Assembly: GCA_050330975.1 (NCBI GenBank) | Contig: JBHJHK010000109.1 | Coordinates: 1-31,681 of the forward strand | From: JBHJHK01 sp050330975 | Lineage (GTDB): Bacteria > Pseudomonadota > Gammaproteobacteria > Competibacterales > Competibacteraceae | Length of the DNA: 31,681 nucleotides | Direction: 5' to 3' | Shown here: one piece after another, positions 23,801 through 29,941 of the stretch | How positions within the stretch are numbered: the first letter of the stretch is position 1 | Layout of the letters: every line of letters starts with the position of its first letter | Made by a program: the position numbers and the translations under genes | The notes under the pieces: generated by a model | What the model was told of the DNA's origin: nothing | Databases searched by the model: none | Seen by the model: only the letters and a program-made list of their open reading frames with translations

Positions 23801-23916
23801 TGAGCGATAGTGATAGGGGTTTGAGATTCTGGCAGGCCCACGGGTACCGGGCGCCAGCGGGAGAGCCCTCCATTCCCTTGCGCTTTAGCTTGGCACAACT
23901 CTTCTACAAGGATTGA
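20899..23916 (+). CDS. Multi-pass membrane protein with spermidine-synthase-like domain
   Basis: A 1005-residue protein. Residues 1 to about 475 contain a dozen or so hydrophobic segments ('FFVFLMSGFCGLIYQSVW' at the start; repeated 'GATFPLISAAL' and 'GMTLPLITSILL' motifs suggest two related halves). About 545-720 is a Rossmann methyltransferase/spermidine-synthase-like domain: 'VANIGFGSGLTTHTLL', 'VDTIEIEHKVIEASKG', 'IHIEDARTFF' and 'YDLIVSEPSNPWVSGVANLF'. The remaining 250 residues or so are unrecognised. Such fused integral-membrane proteins are widespread, but their substrate is not established; authentic polyamine synthesis is doubtful. Base use is far more AT-rich than the neighbours (hand-counted lines give 35-37% GC at 21301 and 22861), so horizontal acquisition is likely. 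ATG 20899 follows AAGGATAGTGGATTC. Confidence 0.85.
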   Translation: MKPNHSNAIIFFVFLMSGFCGLIYQSVWSHYLKLVLGHAAYGQTVVIVVFMGGLALGSAAAGYAMKFCKHPLIWFAACELALGLFAVFFHNIFVSFSEQLYTFLNQSNDNALGGTLKWFGSIAIILPQSILMGATFPLISAALIRKKPENLGRTLGLLYFLNSFGAAIGVLVSAFLLIPSLGLPGAILTAGLLETLLAFAIWVTHKREQNHTSATIPASFFKTIGSRPSERQPHQLIIPLFAVTFISSMASFFYEIAWIRLLSLVFGSSVYSFEVMLSAFIFGLAFGGLLMRKRINHLTDPLAALGKIQIIMGITAVLTIPLYNYLPGFMSIILNTLERDEMGYGIYHVTNLVLSLSIMLPSSVAAGMTLPLITSILLKKCGRESMVGQTYAWNTLGAIIGVLLAVHLIMPILGTRNLLLMGGIIDSSLGALIIFAATKNPKFTSNKSNPAWAMTTALFFLTSALIFQLDPHKMLSGVYRTGEAQLAENVNIEFLEDGKTASISLVSTNGFKQISTNGKPDAAINTAHGEPAVDEVTMVMLGALPLALSPKIHHVANIGFGSGLTTHTLLASPHIQTVDTIEIEHKVIEASKGFGETVARAYDDSRSQIHIEDARTFFASQDKQYDLIVSEPSNPWVSGVANLFTTEFYGHLKTNLSENGILVQWTHLYEINTQLIASIFKALEPNFDKFALYNIDDGNLIFVATSGDIDLTAISPEPFSYPDLRPLLSRVGIEEPHDIAIRYLGDQETFAPFFNSFPIAANADYFPILSYRAPKSFFIGQDSSLAGLTTTSIPINNTWNQPTWSKIADFTPSSRNRSFYARRLGEARSYYDHIIQGNSSTIDSSDMATIHSQVEHRLSNCELGTPLEAFSHEEELRFLLGRLYSYLTPDQLMKIWQVNGWGRCREEMSPWLTHWLDLHKATIDRQWLEVFHHANALLTTNWQDPYERLPLQSVEYLLITGLNAAGLLSDSDRGLRFWQAHGYRAPAGEPSIPLRFSLAQLFYKD

Positions 23917-24211
23917 GCAGGAAAGCCTGGGCTTGATCCATAAGCTCTGCCTATGGTCGGCATCCATAATCGCCATTGTACAGGGCCTGGGCCCATCCCC
24001 TAGAGTTCATTCCCGCTGGGCATGGCTGAATGGCAAAGCGCTCCGGGGATAAGCTCTGGGGTTTTGTCCCAGTCAATACCCAGCGCCCCATAAAGACTCA
24101 CTGAATCCCTTCGAGTCAAAGCCAACTTGAGTCCAGGAGCCTTGCCATGACGATTCAAACGCCAATGCCCATCGATGTCGGTGCCGTCGGCCCCACCCCT
24201 GTGACCGTCCC

Positions 24212-24406
24212 ACCATCATCTTTGTGGCCAGCGGGGAAATCACCGAGTACCGCAGCCGCAACCCGGCCCCCAAACCCTACAAAGCCGGCGATATCCTCGC
24301 CGAGCACGGCGATGTATGGCACTGGTGGCAAGGGGGCGACACCCCGGTGATCCTCTATGCCGCCGATTTGGCCGACGTGGACGGGTGCCAGTCGGGGGAA
24401 TGTTGA
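24212..24406 (+). pseudogene. Truncated cupin-domain protein (C-terminal remnant)
   Basis: The frame reads 'IIFVASGEITEYRSRN', 'YKAGDILAEHGDVWHWWQ' and 'TPVILYAADLADVD' to a TGA at 24404-24406: the second half of a small cupin, with the GD..E..VxHW metal-site region. The N-terminal cupin motif (HxH(x)3-4E) is missing. An ATG at 24147 with purines upstream opens a different frame and reads unrelated residues, so a deletion or frameshift lies near 24200. The 283 bases between the membrane-protein gene end and 24200 hold no recognisable gene, only a weak CTGGG/CCCAG hairpin near 24055. Cupins often neighbour CMD-family genes like the one that follows. The encoded protein is probably non-functional. 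Confidence 0.6.
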
Positions 24407-24470
24407 GAGACACTCCAGGCCACGGAAGAGGATCGGTCCTCTGCCATGGCTTAGCTCGAGGATCCAAACC

Positions 24471-24872
24471 ATGGGCGACGACCCCACGCGTTTTGAGCGG
24501 GGCATGGCGCTGTTTCGCCAGCTCCACCCCACGGCGACCACCCAACTGGAGGACCTCCTCGCCGATGTAGCCCCGGATCTCCTGCGCTTGGTAGGTGAAT
24601 TTCCCTTTGCAGACATTTATCCTCGCCAAGGGCTCGACCTGCGTTCCCGCCAGATCGCCACCTTGGCGAGTCTCGCCACCCGGGGGGATGGCGAGGGCCA
24701 GCTGGCCATCCACATCGGCATAGCCCTAGAGATCGGCCTGAGTCGCCAAGAGATTGTCGAGCTGTTTGTCCAGCTGGCACCCTACGCCGGTTTTCCCACG
24801 GCCATCAACGGCGTACGGATTGCCAAAGGGGTGTTTGCCCAAGGCCAAGCGGGGCGCCCCGCCCCGCCGTAA
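24471..24872 (+). CDS. Carboxymuconolactone decarboxylase (CMD)-family protein
   Basis: A 133-residue all-helical CMD-family protein. The core is 'LDLRSRQIATLASLATRGD', 'LAIHIGIALEIGLSRQEIVE' and 'APYAGFPTAINGVRIAK', typical of gamma-CMD and related small members. It lacks the CxxC pair of AhpD-type peroxidase members, so an alkylhydroperoxidase role is unlikely. True 4-carboxymuconolactone decarboxylase activity (beta-ketoadipate pathway) is not supported by other pathway genes here. ATG 24471 is chosen since GAGGA lies about eight bases upstream and the domain begins soon after; longer in-frame readings overlap the cupin remnant. It precedes the 3-hydroxybutyrate dehydrogenase gene by 69 bp, with no clear terminator. 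Confidence 0.85.
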   Translation: MGDDPTRFERGMALFRQLHPTATTQLEDLLADVAPDLLRLVGEFPFADIYPRQGLDLRSRQIATLASLATRGDGEGQLAIHIGIALEIGLSRQEIVELFVQLAPYAGFPTAINGVRIAKGVFAQGQAGRPAPP

Positions 24873-24928
24873 CCCCGAGGCGCCCCAGTGACTCTGACTG
24901 GGGTATCTGCCTTCAACCCACTTGATAC

Positions 24929-24933
24929 AGGAG
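24929..24933 (+). promoter_or_regulatory. Ribosome binding site fixing the bdhA start
   Basis: AGGAG eight bases before the GTG at 24942. It favours this start over an upstream GTG at 24888 that would add 18 residues ahead of the Rossmann fold. Confidence 0.6.
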
Positions 24934-24941
24934 TTACCGAC

Positions 24942-25736
24942 GTGATTGATCTAACCCACCTCAAAGGTAAAACCGCGGTGATCACCGGCTCGACCTCGGG
25001 CATTGGTCTGGGCATCGCCAAAGGGTTTGCCGATGCCGGTCTCAACGTCGTCATGAACGGCTTTGGCGACGCCGACGAGATCGAGAAGAACCGCCAAGAC
25101 CTGGAGAGTCGCGGGGTCAAGGCGTTGTACAACGGTGCCGATATGACCAAGCCGGACGAGATCGTGGCCATGATCCAAGAGGCCGAAGGGACCCTGGGCA
25201 GCGTGGATGTGGTGGTCAACAACGCTGGGATCCAAAACGTCCAGCCGGTGGAGGAATTTCCCCCCAACAAGTGGGACGCCATCATCGCCATCAACATGAA
25301 TTCCGCGTTCCACACCGTGCGGGCGGCGATCCCGGGGATGAAGCAGCGGGGCTGGGGGCGGATTATCAATATTTCCTCGGCCCATGGCCTGGTGGCTTCC
25401 CCCTTTAAGAGCGCCTATGTCACCGCCAAACACGGCATCGGCGGCTTTACCAAGACCGTCGCCCTGGAAGTGGCCCAGAACGGCATCACCTGTAACGCCA
25501 TCTGCCCGGGCTATGTCTTCACCCCCTTAGTGGAAGGGCAAATCGCCGACACCGCCAAGGCCCGGGGGATGACCGAAGAGCAGGTGGTCAAAGACGTCCT
25601 CCTCGCCGCCCAGTGGACCAAGAAGTTCGTCACCGTCGAGCAGCTGGCCGGGGTGGCGCTCTTCCTGTGCACCGCCGCCGCGGACAACATCACCGGTACC
25701 TCCATCCCCGTCGACGGGGGCTGGACGGCGGCCTAG
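24942..25736 (+). CDS. bdhA: 3-hydroxybutyrate dehydrogenase (SDR family)
   Basis: A 264-residue NAD-dependent short-chain dehydrogenase that oxidises D-3-hydroxybutyrate to acetoacetate. Motifs: 'AVITGSTSGIGLGIAKGFA' (cofactor-binding TGxxxGIG), 'VVVNNAGIQNVQPVEEFP', catalytic Ser in 'INISSAHGLVASPFKSAYV', the YxxxK pair in 'YVTAKHGIGG', and 'NAICPGYVFTPLVEGQI'. The 'GIQNVQPVEEFP', 'SAHGLVASP' and 'CPGYVFTPLV' blocks fit BdhA rather than a generic ketoreductase. The end 'TGTSIPVDGGWTAA' is complete. The start is GTG with a good AGGAG. The dihydrolipoyl-dehydrogenase-like gene follows after 81 bp. The gene suggests use of ketone bodies or polyhydroxybutyrate breakdown products. Confidence 0.93.
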   Translation: MIDLTHLKGKTAVITGSTSGIGLGIAKGFADAGLNVVMNGFGDADEIEKNRQDLESRGVKALYNGADMTKPDEIVAMIQEAEGTLGSVDVVVNNAGIQNVQPVEEFPPNKWDAIIAINMNSAFHTVRAAIPGMKQRGWGRIINISSAHGLVASPFKSAYVTAKHGIGGFTKTVALEVAQNGITCNAICPGYVFTPLVEGQIADTAKARGMTEEQVVKDVLLAAQWTKKFVTVEQLAGVALFLCTAAADNITGTSIPVDGGWTAA

Positions 25737-25817
25737 GGTCTTTACAAAACCGCGGGCCGCGGTCCACCCGCGCCACCTTGGGACAACGACTACACCAACC
25801 ATCTGGGAGAACACCCT

Positions 25818-27257
25818 ATGGCGGATATCGAGGTTGACATAGCGATCATCGGCACTGGCACGGCGGGGATGGCGGCCTACCGGGAAGCGCGCAAGTTCAC
25901 CCACAGCATTGCCCTTTTGGAGGGTCACCTCTACGGCACCACCTGTGCCCGGGTGGGGTGTATGCCCTCTAAGCTCCTCATCGCCCCCGCCGAAGCCCGC
26001 CATCGCTGCGAGTTCTTGGCGGAGTTTGGCCTGCGGGGCGAGGTGCCCACCGTCGACGGCAAGGCGGTGATGGCCCGGGTGCGGGCCGAACGGGATCGCT
26101 TTGTGGGCTTTGTCCACCAGGCGGTGGAGGGCTTTGACTCTCAGCACAAGATCAAGGCCTGGGCCAAGTTCGTCGATGACCACACCCTGGCCCTGGACGA
26201 CGGCCGCACCCTCAAGGCCCAGCGCATCGTCATCGCCACGGGCTCGAGACCCAACGTCCCCCCCATCTTTGAGCGGGCCGGCGATCGACTGATCACCAAC
26301 GACGAGGTATTTTACTGGGAGGATCTCCCCGCCAGCGTGGCGGTGTTTGGCGCTGGAGTCATCGGCCTGGAGTTGGGTCAAGCCCTCCATCGGCTGGGGG
26401 TACGGATGCGCCTGTTTGGCAAGGGTGGCCTAGTGGGCCCCCTCACCGACCCCGAGGTCACTGCCTACGCCGCCAAAACCTTTGCCGCCGAGTACCCCGT
26501 GCTCTTCGACGGCGACGTCAAGGCCATTGACAACACCGGCGACGCCGTGGCCATCACCTTTGTCAACGAAGGGGGGGAGGAGGTCACCGAGCGATTTGAC
26601 TATCTCCTCTGCGCCACCGGTAGGCGGGCCAATGTGGACAACCTGGGTCTGGAGCACACCTCCCTAGAGCGCGACCCCCGGGGTGTCCCCCTCTACAATA
26701 CCCAGTCCATGCAGTGCAGTAATGGCCACATTTTCATCGCCGGGGATGCCAACGGCGACATTCCCTTGCTCCACGAAGCCGCCGACGAGGGCCGTTTGGC
26801 GGGGGAAAACGCCGGTCGTTACCCCGAGGTGTACAAGCGGGCCCGCAAAGCCGTGTTGAGCGTGGTGTTCTCCGACCCCCAGATCGCCACGGCGGGGAAG
26901 TCCTTCAGGGAACTCACCGAGCGGGGCGTGGACTTTGCCGTCGCCGCCGTGGACTTTGAAGACCAGGGGCGGGCCCGGGTCATGTTGATGAACAAAGGGC
27001 TACTGCGGGTCTACGGCGATAGGGAAACGGGTTGTCTATTGGGGGCTGAGATGATGGGCCCCCACCACGAACACCTAGCTCACCTCCTGGCCTGGTGTAT
27101 CCAAATGCGGATGAACGTCGCCGATATCCTCCAAATGCCCTTTTACCATCCGGTCATCGAAGAGGGTCTGCGCAGCGCCCTGCGCAACCTTCTCCAGGCC
27201 ATGGATATGGGTCCCCAGCCGCCCCTGCGCTGCATCGACTGCGGCCCGGGGGGTTGA
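25818..27257 (+). CDS. Dihydrolipoyl dehydrogenase-like pyridine nucleotide-disulfide oxidoreductase
   Basis: A 479-residue class I flavoprotein disulfide reductase. N-terminal FAD site 'IAIIGTGTAGMAAYREA', redox-active disulfide 'TTCARVGCMPSKLL' (Cys 43 and Cys 48), NAD site 'VAVFGAGVIGLELGQALHRL', second FAD motif 'IFIAGDANGDIPLLHEA' and the C-terminal dimer His-Glu pair in 'FYHPVIEEGLRSAL'. All catalytic parts are present. No E1 or E2 genes or lipoyl domain are nearby, so it is an orphan reductase, either a spare E3 or a paralogue with another disulfide substrate. The 'CARVGCMPSK' form with Arg-Val, where typical E3 has LNVGC, also points to a side branch of the family. ATG 25818 follows GGGAGAACACCCT. 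The antiporter gene starts 29 bp after the stop. Confidence 0.9.
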   Translation: MADIEVDIAIIGTGTAGMAAYREARKFTHSIALLEGHLYGTTCARVGCMPSKLLIAPAEARHRCEFLAEFGLRGEVPTVDGKAVMARVRAERDRFVGFVHQAVEGFDSQHKIKAWAKFVDDHTLALDDGRTLKAQRIVIATGSRPNVPPIFERAGDRLITNDEVFYWEDLPASVAVFGAGVIGLELGQALHRLGVRMRLFGKGGLVGPLTDPEVTAYAAKTFAAEYPVLFDGDVKAIDNTGDAVAITFVNEGGEEVTERFDYLLCATGRRANVDNLGLEHTSLERDPRGVPLYNTQSMQCSNGHIFIAGDANGDIPLLHEAADEGRLAGENAGRYPEVYKRARKAVLSVVFSDPQIATAGKSFRELTERGVDFAVAAVDFEDQGRARVMLMNKGLLRVYGDRETGCLLGAEMMGPHHEHLAHLLAWCIQMRMNVADILQMPFYHPVIEEGLRSALRNLLQAMDMGPQPPLRCIDCGPGG

Positions 27258-27286
27258 GGCGAAGGCCTTTTAGCGGAGAAGCTCCC

Positions 27287-28534
27287 ATGCACCACGGCGA
27301 ATTTTCTTTGATCGTCATCCAGCTGTGCGCGGCCCTGTTGTTGCTCACCGCTGCCCGCCACTACACCCGCCATTCTCCACTCCCCGGCGAGGTATGGGTA
27401 CTGTTGGCCGGTATCGGCTACGGTATCGCCGGCCGCCTCAGCGGCAGCGAGTTTTTACCCCGTCTGGATCTTTCTCCCGATGTGGTGTTATTTGTCTTAC
27501 TGCCGTTGTTGATCTTTGCCAGCGGGCGGCTCATCAACCCCGACGCTCTCCGCACCGAGGCGTTGCCCATCGGGTTGTACGCCGTGGCCGGGGTGGTGGC
27601 CACCACTTTTTTGGTGGGGGTGCCCGTGGCCTATATCCTCGACATTGGCTTGCTCCACGGCCTGTTATTTGGCGCCGCCATTGCCGCCACGGACCCCGTG
27701 GCGGTGGGGGCCATCTTCCACCGCTTCCACCTACCAGAAAAGCTCGAGCTCATGGTGGAAGGCGAATCGCTATTCAACGATGGCACCACGGTGGTGCTGT
27801 TTCAGTTGCTGGCATCTTTGGCCATCGCTGGGGCGGCGTTTGACGCCCTGGACACCGGGGTGACTTTTCTGTGGGCGGTGCTGGGGGCCTTTCCCCTGGG
27901 GTGGGTATTGGGTTGGATTTCATCACAAATCCTGCGGGTCTGGCACGAACACCACCCGTTTTTCCCCGTGACCATGACAATGGTATTGGCGCTGTTGAGC
28001 TTTGTCGTGGCCGAGCACTTTTTACATCTGTCGGGGGTCATCGCTGTGTTGGTGGCAGCCATGACCTTTGTCCAGTACCATCGCCAGAACCGCGCCCAGC
28101 TGCAAGATCCGCAGAAGCACCAGGATGATGCCCGGATCTTTGACTCCTTTTGGGAGTACATCGCCATCGTCGCTAATGGTTTTTTGTTCTTTGCCCTGGG
28201 GGCAGAAACTGGCGCCCATCCCTATGGGCTGACTCTGGGGAGTGCGTTGTTGACGGTGGTGGTTTTGATGGCTTCTCGGAGTGTGGTGATCTATTTGGGC
28301 GGGGGCATGCTGGCAGCGGTGGGCCGTCGTTTGCCCTGGTCATGGCTCGCCATCGTCAATTTGGGGGGGCTGCGCGGTGCGGTGTCGGCGGCGTTGATAC
28401 TGACCATTGCCCACGACTATCCCCACCGGGAAATCTTCTTGTGTTTGGCCTTTACCCTGATCACGGCGAGCCTCATCATTCAACCCTTGGCGATGCACTT
28501 CTATCTCAAGCAGACCAAGTTGGCCGTGGCTTGA
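27287..28534 (+). CDS. CPA1-type cation:proton antiporter (NhaP-like)
   Basis: A 415-residue inner-membrane protein with about twelve hydrophobic segments. Family motifs: 'AAIAATDPVAVGAIFHRF' (the conserved transport Asp), 'MVEGESLFNDGTTVVLF' and 'VNLGGLRGAVSAALIL'. It exchanges Na+ or K+ for H+ in pH and salt homeostasis. The C-terminus is short, with no TrkA-C or other regulatory domain. Start: ATG 27287 with GCGGAGAAGCTCCC upstream; an in-frame reading back to 27095 overlaps the preceding gene and has no family look. It probably ends a bdhA-flavoprotein-antiporter transcript. A strong hairpin lies about 65 bp downstream. Confidence 0.92.
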   Translation: MHHGEFSLIVIQLCAALLLLTAARHYTRHSPLPGEVWVLLAGIGYGIAGRLSGSEFLPRLDLSPDVVLFVLLPLLIFASGRLINPDALRTEALPIGLYAVAGVVATTFLVGVPVAYILDIGLLHGLLFGAAIAATDPVAVGAIFHRFHLPEKLELMVEGESLFNDGTTVVLFQLLASLAIAGAAFDALDTGVTFLWAVLGAFPLGWVLGWISSQILRVWHEHHPFFPVTMTMVLALLSFVVAEHFLHLSGVIAVLVAAMTFVQYHRQNRAQLQDPQKHQDDARIFDSFWEYIAIVANGFLFFALGAETGAHPYGLTLGSALLTVVVLMASRSVVIYLGGGMLAAVGRRLPWSWLAIVNLGGLRGAVSAALILTIAHDYPHREIFLCLAFTLITASLIIQPLAMHFYLKQTKLAVA

Positions 28535-28599
28535 GGCTTGAGGCGGCGCACTCCCTAGGGGATACGCAGTTAAAAGGTATGGGTATACCCCTTTAGGTG

Positions 28600-28636
28600 C
28601 CGCCAATAGCTCCCACCCATGGGACTCTATTGGCGG
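28600..28636 (+). terminator. Strong hairpin between the antiporter and DUF6868 genes
   Basis: CCGCCAATAG (28600-28609) is perfectly complementary to CTATTGGCGG (28627-28636), with an inner TCCCA/TGGGA stem (28611-28615 and 28620-28624), forming a long rod with a 4-base loop. It lies between convergent genes, so a bidirectional terminator is plausible, but no clean T-tract follows. The 10-bp palindrome GGGTATACCC sits at 28581-28590 just before it. Confidence 0.5.
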
Positions 28637-28701
28637 TTGCTTGCAAATCATGAGTAGCTGTAGAAACTCCCAGGAGACTGCAGTTGGATCGGACCCAAAG
28701 G

Positions 28702-28944
28702 CTAAGTCATCATTTTTAATGCCAGGTAAGGGGTAACATTAAACAAGATGATGGCAATTTTGTATTGCCCCAAATATTGAAAATAAGCTCTGCCGAGATC
28801 CTGTTCATCCAAGCCAAACAATCTAGAGTGGATGCCAGTTATGGTTCTTCGCGCCGCGATCAACACAGCGGTCGAAATCAAAAAAACACCCAGATTAATC
28901 AACGACATCCAGCCCAACAACTGCGAGAGTTGCTCTGTCGTCAT
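28702..28944 (-). CDS. Small membrane protein, DUF6868-like
   Basis: An 80-residue protein with two hydrophobic segments ('MSLINLGVFLISTAVLIAA' near 13-31 and 'YKIAIILFNVTPYLALKMM' at the end) joined by a charged loop containing 'HSRLFGLDEQDLGRAYF'. This layout fits the small DUF6868 family; its function is unknown. The start is set at ATG 28944 because GGAGG lies six bases upstream; a longer reading to 29007 adds residues outside the family pattern. Its neighbours downstream on the minus strand are hairpins and the convergent antiporter gene. Base composition here is more AT-rich than the core genes, suggesting a small accessory segment. Confidence 0.7.
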   Translation of the reverse strand: MTTEQLSQLLGWMSLINLGVFLISTAVLIAARRTITGIHSRLFGLDEQDLGRAYFQYLGQYKIAIILFNVTPYLALKMMT

Positions 28945-28950
28945 CTTCCA

Positions 28951-28955
28951 CCTCC
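28951..28955 (-). promoter_or_regulatory. Ribosome binding site fixing the DUF6868-like start
   Basis: GGAGG on the minus strand, six bases before the ATG at 28944. Confidence 0.6.
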
Positions 28956-29066
28956 GAAATAATCCGTAATTACAGCCATTAATCAATTCGAGCATTGGCC
29001 TCGACAACCCATGGGGATTAATAAATTAACACGCCTCGCGTCCTACTCATCTACCCAGTGTAGCCT

Positions 29067-29323
29067 TCAGAATTTTCCAGCATTCATCCACTCACTTCTA
29101 GGGGGAATGGGCCCCATATTATCCCAATGCTCTACAATTTGTCATTTTGGTCGGTGTCAAACAAATCGGCAGTTACCCATTTTGCCGCACCATTGTCGAT
29201 GTCCTGATACACATGAACAAAGACGAATCGACCCTCTTCGATCGCACGAATCACTCGAATGTCACGGCTCTTGGTGCGTTTCAAAAAACCCTCAAAGAAT
29301 TGGATAAACCCCTCCACATTGTA
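29067..29323 (-). pseudogene. SnoaL/NTF2-like protein remnant, 5'-truncated and frameshifted
   Basis: The minus strand reads 'VEGFIQFFEGFLKRTKSRD', 'VRAIEEGRFVFVHVYQD' and 'WVTADLFDTDQNDK', then breaks. In the next frame it continues 'VEHWDNMGPIPPRSEWMNAG' to a TGA at 29067-29069. One base missing near 29136-29141 explains this (AAATT for an expected AAAATT). This is the C-terminal two-thirds of a SnoaL-like (NTF2 fold) protein of the 'predicted aldol condensation-catalysing' type. The first 40 or so residues are absent: in-frame codons upstream hit a stop in unrelated sequence near 29340. The gene is therefore dead by both truncation and frameshift. Confidence 0.75.
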
Positions 29324-29480
29324 ATGGCTACTGGTGACCTACTGGGATCTCATGGCGATGATCAAAGCGGATTTGGGAATAGGGTTAATGCCCGCCAGCG
29401 TACCCATCCGGGAAGACATCGTTCGGATTCGCCTCAAGGGGGGCCTCAAACACCGCACCATCAAGGCCTATACCGTCTGC
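29318..29480 (+). pseudogene. Possible fragment of a LysR-type regulator effector domain
   Basis: The plus strand reads 'DLMAMIKADLGIGLMPAS' followed by 'EDIVRIRLKGGLKH'. This resembles the G-hG-h-P and 'LV.I.L' segments of a LysR substrate-binding domain. The adjacent frame just upstream reads 'MATGDLL', which may be the same domain before a frameshift. No DNA-binding part is present. It fills the space between the SnoaL-like and AhpC-like remnants and overlaps the latter by a few codons. The match is short, so this is tentative. Confidence 0.3.
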
Positions 29481-29896
29481 CCCGCTACGGCCTCCAGTAA
29501 AGCCCCTAAATCCACCCGCCGTCGGTAGTCGGGATCGACCCAGTGCGCCACCACCCGCCCCGCCCCATCGAGGACAAACACCGCGGGAATGGGCAATAGC
29601 CAGGCCGAGTTGGCTTGATAGAGCGGTACGTCCCATCCCGCCCCTCGGTGGAGGGCCGCCATGGCCTCACCTAGCCACACGGTCACCCCCGTGGCCAGGC
29701 CATAGCCGTTATCCATGTCCGAGAGGATGGCGAACTCGGCCCGGGCCTCGGCTTTGAGCTGGCGGTTGAAACACCGGGTCTCGGGAGTAATCACCACCAG
29801 ATTGCCCCCGGCCGCGCACAACGCCGGGTGGATCTTCGCCAACCCGGCGGCATAGGCTCGACAGTACCAGCCATTCCCAGTCGCCTGATAGCTCAA
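29468..29896 (-). pseudogene. N-terminally truncated AhpC/TSA-family (peroxiredoxin-like) protein
   Basis: The frame holds 'RAYAAGLAKIHPALCAAGG', 'NLVVITPET', 'FAILSDMDNGYGLATGVTV', 'GWDVPLYQANSAWLLPIPA', 'FVLDGAGRVVAHWVDPDYRR' and an intact-looking end. These are the later two-thirds of an AhpC/TSA thioredoxin-fold protein. The expected 'FxxGxWCPYC' start is reduced to 'ATGNGWYCRAY', so the first catalytic Cys and the Pro are lost, and about 40 N-terminal residues are missing. Only a TTG at 29896 could start it, 45 bp behind the end of thrC (same strand). It is probably non-functional, though translation from the thrC transcript cannot be excluded. Confidence 0.7.
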
Positions 29897-29941
29897 CGAA
29901 GAATCAATGACTTAGCTTGGTCGAGAGAGCCTTTTGCCCCA

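Noticed and set aside
24147..24350. A 67-codon frame starting at the ATG at 24147
   Set aside because: It reads Pro/Thr-rich filler, while the overlapping frame carries the cupin motifs. It is probably the wrong frame of a broken gene.
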